64,000 bases of DNA from Bacillus aerolatus. GTDB lineage: Bacteria; Bacillota; Bacilli; Bacillales; Domibacillaceae. Location of the stretch: NCBI RefSeq assembly GCF_009183655.1, contig NZ_WEIO01000004.1:62001-126000 (forward strand). The letters run 5' to 3'. The position numbers and the translations under genes are program-made. This document shows, piece by piece, positions 1 through 7,788 of this stretch. Positions within the stretch are counted from its first letter, which is position 1; each line of letters opens with the position of its first letter. Below the pieces are notes generated by a model that saw nothing but the letters and a program-made list of their open reading frames with translations, did no database searches and had not been told where the DNA came from.

Positions 1-1164
1 CGGCTCTTTCGTTTTGCGGTCTTTGACGAGTTCGATGGCACACATGGATCCGAGGCCGCGAATGTCGCCGATTTCATCATATTTCTCAGCGAGCTGGCGG
101 AAACGGCTCATCACAACTTGACCTAGTTTTTCCCCGCGCTCATTCAACTTTTCTTCCTCAATAATATCAAGAACAGCGAGCGCTGCAGCACAGCCGAGTG
201 GACTGCCGGAATACGTGCCGCCCAGCTCTCCCGGCGCAGACACTTCCATAATCTCCTTGCGGCCGATCACACCGCTGATCGGCAAACCGGCTGCCATCGA
301 TTTAGAAACGGTAATTAAGTCAGGAACGATATCAAAGTGCTCCATGCCGAAGTAACGGCCAGTGCGGCCAAATCCTGCTTGAATTTCATCGGCGATAAAG
401 AGAATACCGTGCTTTTGACACTCTTCGTACACTGCTTGAACGAAGCGCTTTGAAGGAACGATAAATCCTCCTTCTCCTTGAACCGGCTCCATAACAACAG
501 CGGCGATGCTTTCCGGCGCCACATCATTGACGAAGAACTCATGGAGCTGCCCGATGATGAAGTCTTCATATTGTTCTTCTGTCGTGCTGTCCGGGCGGCG
601 GTAATTGTACGGATAAGGTGCTTTATACACTTCCGGCGCAAACGGACCAAATTCAAACTTGTAAGGCTTTACTTTGCTCGTCATCGTCATCGTCAAAAGC
701 GTACGGCCATGATAACCGCGGGAAAATGAAACGACGCCGGAACGTTTCGTATATTTACGGGCGATTTTCACTGCGTTTTCTACTGCTTCTGCTCCGCTGT
801 TAAATAAAATCACTTCTTTTTCATGCTCTCCCGGCGCAATCGCCGCCAGTTTTTCAGCTAGTTCAATATACGGCTCATACATCATCACGTTAAAGCCGGG
901 ATGGATATATTGATCCACTTGCTTATGTAGGGCTGCGGTCACTTTCGGGTGGCAGTGGCCGACGTTCATCGTGCCGATCGCGCCGACGAAATCGATAAAC
1001 GTATTGCCGTCCACATCATGGATTAACGCGCCTTCTGCCTTCTCAGCAAACGTCGGCACCCCATTGGAGACACCTTTAGGAACCGCCTGGCCTCTTCTTT
1101 CCAATAACTTTTTCGCTTTTTCTCCTGGCAGGCTGCCATTGACTTTAGCAAACTTTCTCGTCAT
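1..1164 (-). CDS. gabT: 4-aminobutyrate aminotransferase (class III PLP aminotransferase), 3' end cut by window
   Basis: Transfers the amino group of GABA to 2-oxoglutarate, giving succinate semialdehyde. The 388 codons visible start with MTRKFAKVNGS at position 1164 and run off the window edge, so the C terminus is missing. The order GSAEAVENAVKIARKYT, a FSRGYHGRTLLT block, the IADEIQAGFGRTG cofactor loop and TVSKSMAAGLP (PLP lysine about residue 288) is that of the class III fold of the GabT type. A purine-rich stretch (GGAAAGGGG) lies upstream of the ATG. The partner gabD is expected beyond the window but is not seen. Closely related class III enzymes (ornithine or other omega-amino acid aminotransferases) cannot be fully excluded. 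Confidence 0.85.
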   Translation of the reverse strand, partial: MTRKFAKVNGSLPGEKAKKLLERRGQAVPKGVSNGVPTFAEKAEGALIHDVDGNTFIDFVGAIGTMNVGHCHPKVTAALHKQVDQYIHPGFNVMMYEPYIELAEKLAAIAPGEHEKEVILFNSGAEAVENAVKIARKYTKRSGVVSFSRGYHGRTLLTMTMTSKVKPYKFEFGPFAPEVYKAPYPYNYRRPDSTTEEQYEDFIIGQLHEFFVNDVAPESIAAVVMEPVQGEGGFIVPSKRFVQAVYEECQKHGILFIADEIQAGFGRTGRYFGMEHFDIVPDLITVSKSMAAGLPISGVIGRKEIMEVSAPGELGGTYSGSPLGCAAALAVLDIIEEEKLNERGEKLGQVVMSRFRQLAEKYDEIGDIRGLGSMCAIELVKDRKTKEP

Positions 1165-1277
1165 TTCTATACCCCTTTCCTTTTCAAAAATCATTTCTTA
1201 ATTAGGAGTATTGCAAAAAGCGTGCCAACTTAAAAAAGGCGTAAACACTTCAATTATTGTGAATAAACAGACTTTTG

Positions 1278-1317
1278 ATAAGTCACTTAAGACTCAATCG
1301 AGTCTTAAGTGACTTAT
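1278..1317. other. Perfect 18-bp inverted repeat with 4-nt loop
   Basis: The arms 1278-1295 (ATAAGTCACTTAAGACTC) and 1300-1317 are exact reverse complements around AATC. It lies 3' of yuzD and 5' of gabT, both on the minus strand. It may end yuzD transcription, but neither side has a real run of T, so it is not a textbook intrinsic terminator. It could equally be an operator for gabT. Confidence 0.6.
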
Positions 1318-1333
1318 TTAATTGATCGTTTCC

Positions 1334-1666
1334 CTACAGCGCTTCATTGCTCGTATATCCATACTTCTCCATTTCACGATAGATCACTTTCAACTTCGGG
1401 TTTCCTTCCCCAACAACTGTGTCTTCTAAAAGCACGACCGGATAAAACATATCTTCTTCAATGACTCTTTCCGCAAACGCTCTTTTCTTCTCGTCTTCCG
1501 GCGGTGCTTGAATGTCCACATAACTGATCGTGAACGGCTGATCCGGATATTTTCTAGAAATAGCCGCTTCCAGCCATTCATACGTTTCTTTTGAAGACGG
1601 CAAATTGACACAACTCGGACAAAGCTGTTCCGTACCGTATATAATGATTTCTACTTTTCTTTCCAT
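1334..1666 (-). CDS. yuzD: YuzD family protein (DUF1462), thioredoxin-like
   Basis: A 110-residue cytosolic protein of the Firmicute family DUF1462. Cys16 and Cys19 form a CPSC motif right after a first beta strand (VEIIIYG), which is how thioredoxin-fold proteins begin, and a VDIQAPP segment follows as the second strand. Start ATG at 1666 has an AAGGTGGGGGAATC ribosome site. It sits back to back with the Fe-S carrier gene yutI, the same arrangement I recall in B. subtilis. The function is unknown; a redox role linked to Fe-S biology is an inference from the CxxC and the neighbour. Confidence 0.8.
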   Translation of the reverse strand: MERKVEIIIYGTEQLCPSCVNLPSSKETYEWLEAAISRKYPDQPFTISYVDIQAPPEDEKKRAFAERVIEEDMFYPVVLLEDTVVGEGNPKLKVIYREMEKYGYTSNEAL

Positions 1667-1775
1667 GATTCCCCCACCTTCCAGTGTATTACATCCATTT
1701 TACCGAAAAATCAGTGTTTTCGGAACAAAAACATCCACTTGATGAAATTGTTTATCAATCAATGGATTTTTCTCA

Positions 1776-1790
1776 TGATAATCATTATAA
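1776..1790 (+). promoter_or_regulatory. Candidate Fur box upstream of yutI
   Basis: TGATAATCATTATAA matches the 7-1-7 Fur core TGATAATNATTATCA in all positions but one. It lies 33 bp upstream of the yutI GTG start, so it would overlap the promoter or early leader. Confidence 0.6.
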
Positions 1791-1822
1791 TAAGAAGGAG
1801 AATGAGAAAGGAGTCGATCAAA

Positions 1823-2059
1823 GTGGCAGAACAACAAATGGAAACACAAGTACAAGAAGTATTAGATAAATTACGCCCGTTTTTACTTCGTGACGGCGGC
1901 GACTGTGAACTAGTAGATATAGAGGACGGCATCGTCAAACTTCGCCTCCTCGGTGCATGCGGCTCGTGCCCAAGCTCTACAATCACACTCAAAGCAGGCA
2001 TCGAACGTGCCCTGTTAGAAGAAGTACCTGGTGTTGTTGAAGTAGAACAAGTCTTTTAA
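1823..2059 (+). CDS. yutI: NifU C-terminal-domain Fe-S scaffold/carrier protein (Nfu type)
   Basis: A 78-residue single-domain Nfu protein that binds a 4Fe-4S cluster at the dimer interface and passes it to target proteins. The motif [20 protein letters not shown] holds the cluster cysteines Cys46 and Cys49. Start GTG at 1823 is chosen because AAAGGAG lies 9 bases upstream and the product then begins as the family does; an in-frame ATG at 1739 would run through the candidate Fur box and add a sequence (IIIIIRRR) with no family counterpart. Regulation by iron through Fur is suggested by the box at 1776. The suf operon about 18 kb away supplies the clusters. Confidence 0.9.
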   Translation: MAEQQMETQVQEVLDKLRPFLLRDGGDCELVDIEDGIVKLRLLGACGSCPSSTITLKAGIERALLEEVPGVVEVEQVF

Positions 2060-2061
2060 TG

Positions 2062-2097
2062 AAAAGAAGAGATCCCGTCACGGGACCTCTTCTTTTT
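2062..2097. terminator. Bidirectional intrinsic terminator, yutI / dehydrogenase
   Basis: A-rich arm AAAAGAAGAGATCCCG pairs with CGGGACCTCTTCTTTT; the flanking A and T runs serve both convergent genes. Confidence 0.9.
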
Positions 2098-2106
2098 GTT
2101 TGCAGT

Positions 2107-3093
2107 TTAATGCCTTGAACTCAAAAAATCTTTGTTGACGAGTGTTCTCGGTGTACGGTCAGCAAAAATGGCGTCGAGGTTGTCACAGCACGTTTCCATC
2201 ATGGCGATCCGCGTTTCTTTCGTTGCGCTGCCAATATGCGGCAAGGCGACAACGTTTGTCAGTGCGAGGAGCGGATGATTGGCACCAATTGGCTCCTCAT
2301 TGAAAACGTCGAGACCAGCGGCCGCAATTTCCCCAGCTTGAAGAGCATCGTAAAGCGCTTCTTCGTTGACGATCGGGCCGCGGCTGGCATTGATAAAAAT
2401 AGCGTCTTTTTTCATTTTCTGGAACTGCTCCCGCTGGAACATCCCTTTTGTCTCCTCCGTGAGCGGCGCAAGACATACAACAAAATCGGCTTCTTCTAGC
2501 AATTCATCCATAGAACAGTAGCGCGCGCCGAGCATTTCTTCGGCCACTTCATGTCGGCGGCGGTTATGATAAATGATTTCCATATCAAAACCAGCAGCTC
2601 GTTTGGCGACAACTGTGCCAATCTTTCCCATACCGACGATGCCGATCGTTTTATGGTGGACATCCGTGCCGGCCAACAGCATCGGCGACCAACTTTTCCA
2701 TTCGCCATTTTTCACAAATTCTGCTGCTTCTACCATGCGGCGAGCTGTCGCCAAGAGCAGAGCAAACGCCAAATCAGCCGTCGTATCCGTTAATACGTCT
2801 GGCGTATTGCAAATGGCAATGCCGTACTTGCTTGCAGCATCAAGATCGACATTGTCATAACCGACCGCCATGTTGGCGACCACTTTTAAGTTTTCCCCTT
2901 TGGAAAATAACTCTTCATCGAGCCTGTCTGAAATGACCGTCAGCAGCGCATCGGCTTTTTTTACCTTTTCCAATAAAATTTCACGTGGTACTTGAACTTC
3001 TGCTTTTGACCACATATCAATTTCATAATTTTCCTGCAGCCTTACTATAATTTCTTCGGGCAGCTTCCGGGTTACATACACGAGCGGCTTCAC
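2107..3093 (-). CDS. D-2-hydroxyacid dehydrogenase (glyoxylate/hydroxypyruvate/2-ketogluconate reductase type)
   Basis: NAD(P)H-dependent reduction of 2-keto acids such as glyoxylate, hydroxypyruvate or 2-ketogluconate. The 328-residue protein has the split catalytic domain around a Rossmann domain: GMGKIG at 154-159, and the catalytic triad Arg238 (NASRGP), Glu267 (NEEP) and His286 (LPHIGSAT). NRRR after the second strand of the Rossmann fold (residues 177-180), instead of an acidic residue, favours NADPH. Start is GTG at 3093 with AGGTG five bases upstream. It is a single gene between two convergent or divergent units. The exact substrate cannot be told from sequence. Confidence 0.85.
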   Translation of the reverse strand: MKPLVYVTRKLPEEIIVRLQENYEIDMWSKAEVQVPREILLEKVKKADALLTVISDRLDEELFSKGENLKVVANMAVGYDNVDLDAASKYGIAICNTPDVLTDTTADLAFALLLATARRMVEAAEFVKNGEWKSWSPMLLAGTDVHHKTIGIVGMGKIGTVVAKRAAGFDMEIIYHNRRRHEVAEEMLGARYCSMDELLEEADFVVCLAPLTEETKGMFQREQFQKMKKDAIFINASRGPIVNEEALYDALQAGEIAAAGLDVFNEEPIGANHPLLALTNVVALPHIGSATKETRIAMMETCCDNLDAIFADRTPRTLVNKDFLSSRH

Positions 3094-3204
3094 ATATACA
3101 CCTGCTTTCTTTTTTATTCACCTCCTCATTTTAACATAATTCAGAAAAATGCTCCTTCCTTCAGTACAAGATATGAAAATAAGCTCTGCGCTTCATGTGA
3201 TAAA

Positions 3205-4206
3205 TTATTTCAGCCATTGCACATCGGGTATTTTTAATTTTTTGACTGGTACGCCCGCCCACTCATAAAAGAAAGCTAAAAATTGCTCGTGTTCAGGCGA
3301 ATGAACCGTGTATTTCTTTAATTTTTCTTCATTTTCTTTTTTTATATGAAGAGAAGCGGCAGAAAAATAATTTTCTGCGCATTCGAAATAATGTACCGGG
3401 AACAGCAGCCGTGCGTAAATAAGCCGCCAAGTAAACGGAGAAAGCGGCCTTACTTGTTCATATTCCTGCAAAAATTGCGTAAAACGAGAACGATAAAATA
3501 AAGAACCTTGCCAATAATGGGAACGGATCCACTCTGCGATATCGCGCGCCGCATGATCAAACACCCAATCAAACGGCTGACGGATGGCCGGTTCGCTAAG
3601 CCATGCTTTTTCACTGAATGTCCATTGGCAAATGGTCCCTGTATCCCACTTCCCCGGCGATTCATCCATTTCCGTATCTGCCACATATTGAATTGCATTT
3701 TCTGCTAGTCCCATATAGTAAGGAAATGCCTCAACCACAAGGCGGGCAAATGGATCATCTTGTTCTTTTACTAATTGGCCGGCTGCTTTCTCCAGCTTTT
3801 CAAGTCGCTGCTCCCAATTTTCTTTCCAGCGGCCGAATTCGTTCACAGACGTCATTTGAACAGGAATCGAACGGCCTCGTAAATGAAATCTCGCCAACTT
3901 TCCCCCGGTTAAAGTCGGCTGTGAAGAATAACGTTTACTCACGAGAACGACGAACTCCTTTTTTCCCTCCACAATTAAAAAGTAACCGCTTTGGTCCGGC
4001 ATAAATGCCGCTATTCTCTTTTCTCCCTGTCTAATCATGTGCTGAGACATTTGATGCAATTCATTTAAGTATTGTTGTTCCTTCTTTGTCACCTCAACAA
4101 TAAGATAAAGTAGGCCGTTGCTTTCATAACACATCGCTTCTGATCTGTACGGAATCCGGTCTGCCTCTATATGAAAGTGCTTCTTTAACAGTTCTTTCCC
4201 GTCCAT
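3205..4206 (-). CDS. yutH: Spore coat-associated protein YutH (CotS-like kinase fold)
   Basis: A 333-residue member of the YutH family, related to CotS and to aminoglycoside-phosphotransferase-like folds. The segment ending RQPFDWVFDHAARDIAEWIR is the family signature; the Asp there corresponds to the metal-binding aspartate region of such kinases. No signal peptide or membrane segment is present, as expected for a protein deposited on the forespore from the mother cell. The AGGAGG ribosome site lies just before the ATG at 4206. Enzyme activity is not known. Confidence 0.85.
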   Translation of the reverse strand: MDGKELLKKHFHIEADRIPYRSEAMCYESNGLLYLIVEVTKKEQQYLNELHQMSQHMIRQGEKRIAAFMPDQSGYFLIVEGKKEFVVLVSKRYSSQPTLTGGKLARFHLRGRSIPVQMTSVNEFGRWKENWEQRLEKLEKAAGQLVKEQDDPFARLVVEAFPYYMGLAENAIQYVADTEMDESPGKWDTGTICQWTFSEKAWLSEPAIRQPFDWVFDHAARDIAEWIRSHYWQGSLFYRSRFTQFLQEYEQVRPLSPFTWRLIYARLLFPVHYFECAENYFSAASLHIKKENEEKLKKYTVHSPEHEQFLAFFYEWAGVPVKKLKIPDVQWLK

Positions 4207-4376
4207 TCGCTTTCCTCCTCTTTCTTCAAACGCTTTTCATTTGAATAGACCGTTTGGCTTAAGGGAATATAGGTAACAGAAAGCTTTTCTAAAAAAAAGG
4301 AATTTCGCTGCTTCATCTGGAATTCTTCTAGTAAGGAAATGCCCAATATTAACATATTAGAGAAAAAGGTGATTGT

Positions 4377-4883
4377 ATGACTATCGACGATAAATCAGTA
4401 ATGAGCATGTCCGAAAAAACAGCGCGGCGCTGGCTGGGCGAACGAGGTGTAACCGTAGATGACATTGCGGAGCTAGTAATGTTTCTGCAAAAGAAGTACC
4501 ATCCAAACTTGGAAATCGAAGAATGTAAAGAAAATATAGAAAAAGTATTAAAGAAACGCGAAGTGCAAAATGCGATTTTAACAGGCATCCAGCTCGACAT
4601 GTTGTCAGAAAAAGGCTTGCTGGAAGAACCGCTGCAATCGATTATTGCCAGCGATGAAAGCCTGTATGGCGTTGATGAAATTCTGGCACTCGCTATCGTG
4701 AATGTTTACGGATCGATCGGTTTTACAAATTATGGATACATCGATAAAGAAAAGCCTGGTATTTTAGAGCACTTGAATGATAAATCAACCGGCAAAGTGC
4801 ATACGTTTCTTGATGATATTGTTGGCGCCATAGCGGCGGCTGCTTCCAGTCGGCTAGCCCATAAGGCGGCTAATGCGGAATGA
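4377..4883 (+). CDS. yutG: Phosphatidylglycerophosphatase A-like protein YutG
   Basis: A 168-residue protein of the PgpA/YutG family. The C-terminal part carries the family core (DEILALAIVNVYGSIG, then DDIVGAIAAAASSRLAHK), with acidic residues of the PgpA type. An N-terminal segment (EKTARRWLGERGVTVDDIAELVMFLQ) is typical for the Bacillus form. Unlike Gram-negative PgpA it has no clear multi-span membrane region. The start has AAAAAGGTGATT upstream. A role in dephosphorylating phosphatidylglycerophosphate is a family-level inference. It is divergent from yutH. Confidence 0.8.
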   Translation: MTIDDKSVMSMSEKTARRWLGERGVTVDDIAELVMFLQKKYHPNLEIEECKENIEKVLKKREVQNAILTGIQLDMLSEKGLLEEPLQSIIASDESLYGVDEILALAIVNVYGSIGFTNYGYIDKEKPGILEHLNDKSTGKVHTFLDDIVGAIAAAASSRLAHKAANAE

Positions 4884-4926
4884 ACAAACAACCGGTTTGG
4901 CACACAGCCAAACCGGTTGTTTGTTC
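4882..4926 (+). terminator. Terminator with perfect 20-bp stem after yutG
   Basis: Arms 4882-4901 and 4907-4926 are exact reverse complements around ACACA. The hairpin begins inside the TGA stop codon of yutG. Confidence 0.85.
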
Positions 4927-5024
4927 TTTAGAAACTGACTGATCGAGGTCATAAGCCGTATTTGGCTGCCATCCTTCACTTACAGGTCAGATTCGTGGGT
5001 TTACGAGCCAGGACGCTCCCCCTT

Positions 5025-5795
5025 TTATTTAATCTCCCAATCGCCAAGGTTGTTTCTGATGTGGGTTGGCTGCTTTTCTACGTGATTCAGGTGTTCTTTT
5101 TGGGTTACGCCTGTGTGAACGAGGAGCGTGTCTATTCCTGCCCGAATGCCTGCCAAAATATCGGTTTGATAATTGTCACCGACCATAAGCGTTTCTTCTT
5201 TTTTTGTTCCGAGCACTTGAAGGGCTTGTTCCATAATGATGGCTTCCGGTTTGCCGATAAAGACGGGACTTGTTTCAGTCGAAACCGCAATGACTGAAGT
5301 TAAAGATCCATTACCTGGCAGTAAGCCGCGTTCAGTCGGGATGGCAATATCTCCATTCGTAGAAATAAATGCTGCTCCATTTCTGACGGCAAGACAAGCC
5401 ATCGCCAGCTTTTCATAACTGATGCCGCGGTCAATTCCTGTTACGACAAAATCCGGATGCTCATGTTCAACAAGTGTTAGCCCTTTCTCCTCAAGCGCCG
5501 AACGAATGCCTTCTTCACCAATCACATAAACAGAGGCGTCTTCTTTTTGATTGGAAATAAAATTAGCTGTCGCCATCGATGTCGTAAACACTTGCTCCGG
5601 TGCAGCCGGAATTTGAAATTCCGTCAGCTTCCCTGCCACTTGAGCCGGCGTGCGCGATGAGTTGTTCGTCACAAATAAGTAAGGAATATTTTTTTCATTT
5701 AAGCGAGCAATAAAATCCCGCGCTTCTTTTATTTCTTCCGTTCCCTGGTACATCGTTCCGTCTAAATCAATTAAATATCCTTTATAAGCTTTCAT
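5025..5795 (-). CDS. yutF: HAD-family (NagD-like) sugar phosphatase YutF
   Basis: A 256-residue class IIA HAD phosphatase. Motif I is DLDGTMYQG with the nucleophile Asp10 and acid/base Asp12, motif II is FVTNNSSRTP (Thr43), the motif III lysine is in FIGKPEA (Lys182), and motif IV is MVGDNYQTDI (207-214). A large C2 cap lies between motifs II and III, as in NagD and AraL. It probably dephosphorylates small phosphorylated metabolites, perhaps as metabolite repair; the substrate is not deducible. Start ATG at 5795 has GAGGTGA upstream. Confidence 0.88.
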   Translation of the reverse strand: MKAYKGYLIDLDGTMYQGTEEIKEARDFIARLNEKNIPYLFVTNNSSRTPAQVAGKLTEFQIPAAPEQVFTTSMATANFISNQKEDASVYVIGEEGIRSALEEKGLTLVEHEHPDFVVTGIDRGISYEKLAMACLAVRNGAAFISTNGDIAIPTERGLLPGNGSLTSVIAVSTETSPVFIGKPEAIIMEQALQVLGTKKEETLMVGDNYQTDILAGIRAGIDTLLVHTGVTQKEHLNHVEKQPTHIRNNLGDWEIK

Positions 5796-5828
5796 GTTTT
5801 CACCTCGATATGTATTTGAAGAACAAAT

Positions 5829-6072
5829 GCGTAAGCGCCTTGATCAGCCTTAGGCAAAAATGTTCTTTCACCAATGTCTAGCTGCGCCTCCTTGGAGCTC
5901 GAGGTCATATGCCAGTCTGACTGCATGGCTGAAAAAACGCCATTTCGTCAGCCTGTCATATACTTGTCGCCTCAGAACAGTCGGCTCCGCTTTTCTATAA
6001 AGAAGTCCGCCTTTTGACTTCATTAGTGAAAGGTTATTTGACCTCGAGGGGCTGGGCGCTGGAGCTGGACGA
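5829..6072. repeat. Long intergenic GC-rich repeat, copy 1
   Basis: Fills most of the 300-bp gap between yutE and yutF. It begins with GCGTAAGCGCCTTGATCAGC, holds two CTCGAGGTCA-like blocks, and ends in GGCGCTGGAGCTGGAC. The same end blocks recur at 6976, 10767, 25060 and 59396. No coding potential is apparent. Confidence 0.7.
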
Positions 6073-6107
6073 TGAAAAAACGCTTTCAAGTGTGAAAGCG
6101 CTGCCCT

Positions 6108-6545
6108 TTAAGGCTTAAATGCCGAAACCGGTCCTAATTCGTTTATTAAATATTGCCTCACCTTTTGAGGAAACTGTTCAAGTGCTTCATAATTGCCTTT
6201 AAAAGTCCTCTCCACTTCCAAATGGCTGACAGCAATATATTGCTGGACGAGCATTTTTCTTAAAGCAATAACCACTTTTAGAGAAGCAGCCGTTTCTTTT
6301 TCGATCACTTGCTCATCTTCCAAAATGTCAATAATGTCTTCATAGCTGCCGGGATCTCTCATAATAAACCCATCAATCATCGCATTGCCCACATCGAGCA
6401 TGGATTCAATGACCGTATGGGCGATCCGCTCCAAAGCGGCCTGCTCAATCGTCGTTTCCCAACTTTGTTGTTTGGCAAACGCGGACAACTGGACCTCCAT
6501 AAACTTTAGCGTTTCTTCAATTTTTTCACGATCCACGAAATACAC
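6108..6545 (-). CDS. yutE: YutE family protein, HepT-like (DUF86)
   Basis: A 145-residue all-helical protein of the DUF86/HepT superfamily. A short Arg-x-x-His motif lies in ERIAHTVIESMLDVGNAMI, where HepT toxins carry their catalytic RX4-6H. Start GTG at 6545 (VYFVDREK) is chosen over an upstream ATG at 6632 because AGAGGTG lies six bases before it and the product then ends and begins like YutE. No MNT-type nucleotidyltransferase antitoxin gene is next to it: the neighbours are yutF and a DUF3055 gene. It is thus an orphan housekeeping member rather than a working toxin-antitoxin pair, by inference. Confidence 0.8.
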   Translation of the reverse strand: MYFVDREKIEETLKFMEVQLSAFAKQQSWETTIEQAALERIAHTVIESMLDVGNAMIDGFIMRDPGSYEDIIDILEDEQVIEKETAASLKVVIALRKMLVQQYIAVSHLEVERTFKGNYEALEQFPQKVRQYLINELGPVSAFKP

Positions 6546-6671
6546 AACGGGCACCTCTTCCATTTCCTTTCTGTTGTTCGTTTCTATTTTACCATGAATC
6601 CACAAACAAAACATATCTTCACCCGGGGACAATCATGGTACAATCGAAGGAAACGAACAGGAGTGACGAAT

Positions 6672-6938
6672 GTGACTGAAAGATTTTTCCTTTACGATGA
6701 AACAGAATCAACGACCACACGCTATATTAGCTTTATGGGTGAGCACCAGCGGTTTGATCTTGCTCTCATCCAGACCGACCACTACTACGGAAAACGGATT
6801 GTGCTGGATATTCAAGGCAGCCGCTTCGCCATCATCGGCCGTGATGACCTCGACGAACCGGGCTATCTTGAGCAAGTATTTAAACTGACAGGAGAAGAAG
6901 CCGCAGAACTGCGTGACTTTTTATATGAAGTGATTTAA
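6672..6938 (+). CDS. DUF3055 family protein
   Basis: An 88-residue cytosolic protein beginning TERFFLYDETE and ending EEAAELRDFLYEVI, which I recognise as the Firmicute family DUF3055. Start GTG at 6672 has AGGAGTG six bases upstream; the longer in-frame ATG at 6594 lies inside the divergent yutE leader and is rejected. No catalytic motif is visible and the function is unknown. It is divergent from yutE with about 126 bp between the starts, so the two may share a regulatory region. Confidence 0.8.
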   Translation: MTERFFLYDETESTTTRYISFMGEHQRFDLALIQTDHYYGKRIVLDIQGSRFAIIGRDDLDEPGYLEQVFKLTGEEAAELRDFLYEVI

Positions 6939-6975
6939 ACGAATAGACAGCCAAACGCCGGGTATGATAGAGATA

Positions 6976-7048
6976 AAAGCGCAGAGTGCCCGCTTATCGG
7001 CGATTAACTTAAAAACTTGAGCCGATGGGGCTAAGCGCTGGAGCTAGA
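6976..7048. repeat. Long intergenic repeat, short copy 2
   Basis: AAAAGCGCAGAGTGCCCGC opens and AGCGCTGGAGCTAGATA closes this 73-bp element; both ends match those of the copies at 5829 and 59396, but the middle is deleted. It lies directly upstream of the ribosome site of the 7081 gene. Confidence 0.65.
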
Positions 7049-7080
7049 TAATAAAAAAGCAGCCCGAGGTGATCACTGTA

Positions 7081-7380
7081 TTGTTTAACGAAGAGGAAGA
7101 AGAATATACTGATTTTTCAAATGTAGAAACGATGCGCAATTACTTAACGGTAGAACATATGCCGGAAGGGCCTTACGGAGCGCCGCGCAACAAATATGAG
7201 CCCGTGGAAAATAAATCCACCCCGTGGAAGGAAGGCCAGCGATACCACACACCGTACAATTACGAAAATAAATCACTTCACCAAAACTTGCCACGCCAAT
7301 ATGACGGGGCTCATCCGCCTCACGATGACCCGGAAAAAAGCCAGCAAGTTGAGTATAAAAATATTCGGCCCAACACATGA
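7081..7380 (+). CDS. Small hydrophilic cytosolic protein of unknown function
   Basis: Product of 99 residues, very acidic at the start (FNEEEEEYTDF) and rich in Pro, Tyr, Asn and His later, with no membrane segment or signal peptide. I do not recognise a family with certainty; it looks like an intrinsically disordered Bacillus protein. Start TTG at 7081 is preferred because GAGGTGA ends eight bases upstream; the alternative GTG at 7069 lies inside that ribosome site. A bidirectional terminator follows. It is convergent with yutD. Confidence 0.6.
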   Translation: MFNEEEEEYTDFSNVETMRNYLTVEHMPEGPYGAPRNKYEPVENKSTPWKEGQRYHTPYNYENKSLHQNLPRQYDGAHPPHDDPEKSQQVEYKNIRPNT

Positions 7381-7409
7381 AAAAAATCGAGCAGCCCGCT
7401 CGATTTTTT
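7381..7409. terminator. Bidirectional terminator between the 7081 gene and yutD
   Basis: AAAAAATCGAGC and GCTCGATTTTTT pair around AGCCC, with A and T runs on both flanks. Confidence 0.9.
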
Positions 7410-7684
7410 CACTTTTGCATTTTTCTAACAACAAAATACGCGCAGCCGAAGTTGCAGTATTCATATAGGTATTCTTTGAGCGTGCTGATTTTTGAATCAA
7501 ATGTGGCTTTTTGATTTTTATCTTCGTAAAAGCCTTTTAGGCGAAGCTGGCCGTACCCCCAGTCCCCCACTATGTAATCATATTTCGTCAAAATGTCGCT
7601 GTACCGTTCCCGAAATACTTCTTCATTAAAACCGTTGCTCCGCTCGTCAATGATTTCATAGCAATGATTTTGAATGCAAATCAT
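7409..7684 (-). CDS. yutD: YutD family protein (DUF1027)
   Basis: A 91-residue soluble protein. The central signature YDYIVGDWGYGQLRLKGF and the C-terminal CNFGCAYFV place it firmly in DUF1027, named after B. subtilis YutD. The two cysteines of CNFGC could bind metal or form a disulfide, but no activity is known. Start ATG at 7684 has AAAGGAATG upstream. Its stop codon shares the last base of the terminator at 7381-7409. Confidence 0.88.
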   Translation of the reverse strand: MICIQNHCYEIIDERSNGFNEEVFRERYSDILTKYDYIVGDWGYGQLRLKGFYEDKNQKATFDSKISTLKEYLYEYCNFGCAYFVVRKMQK

Positions 7685-7788
7685 TTGTCATCATTCCTTT
7701 CTCTCTTTACATTATAGCCCATCAGCCATTAATTACTAAGAAAAAATTAAATGAAAACGGGCAATCTAGATGGTGAGGGGGTGTTAAC

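Noticed and set aside
1739-1822. 28-residue extension of YutI
   Set aside because: Covers the candidate Fur box and promoter region and gives an Ile/Arg run with no family match.
6108-6938. A toxin-antitoxin pair formed by yutE and the DUF3055 gene
   Set aside because: The genes are divergent, DUF3055 is not a nucleotidyltransferase, and the arrangement does not fit HepT-MNT operons.
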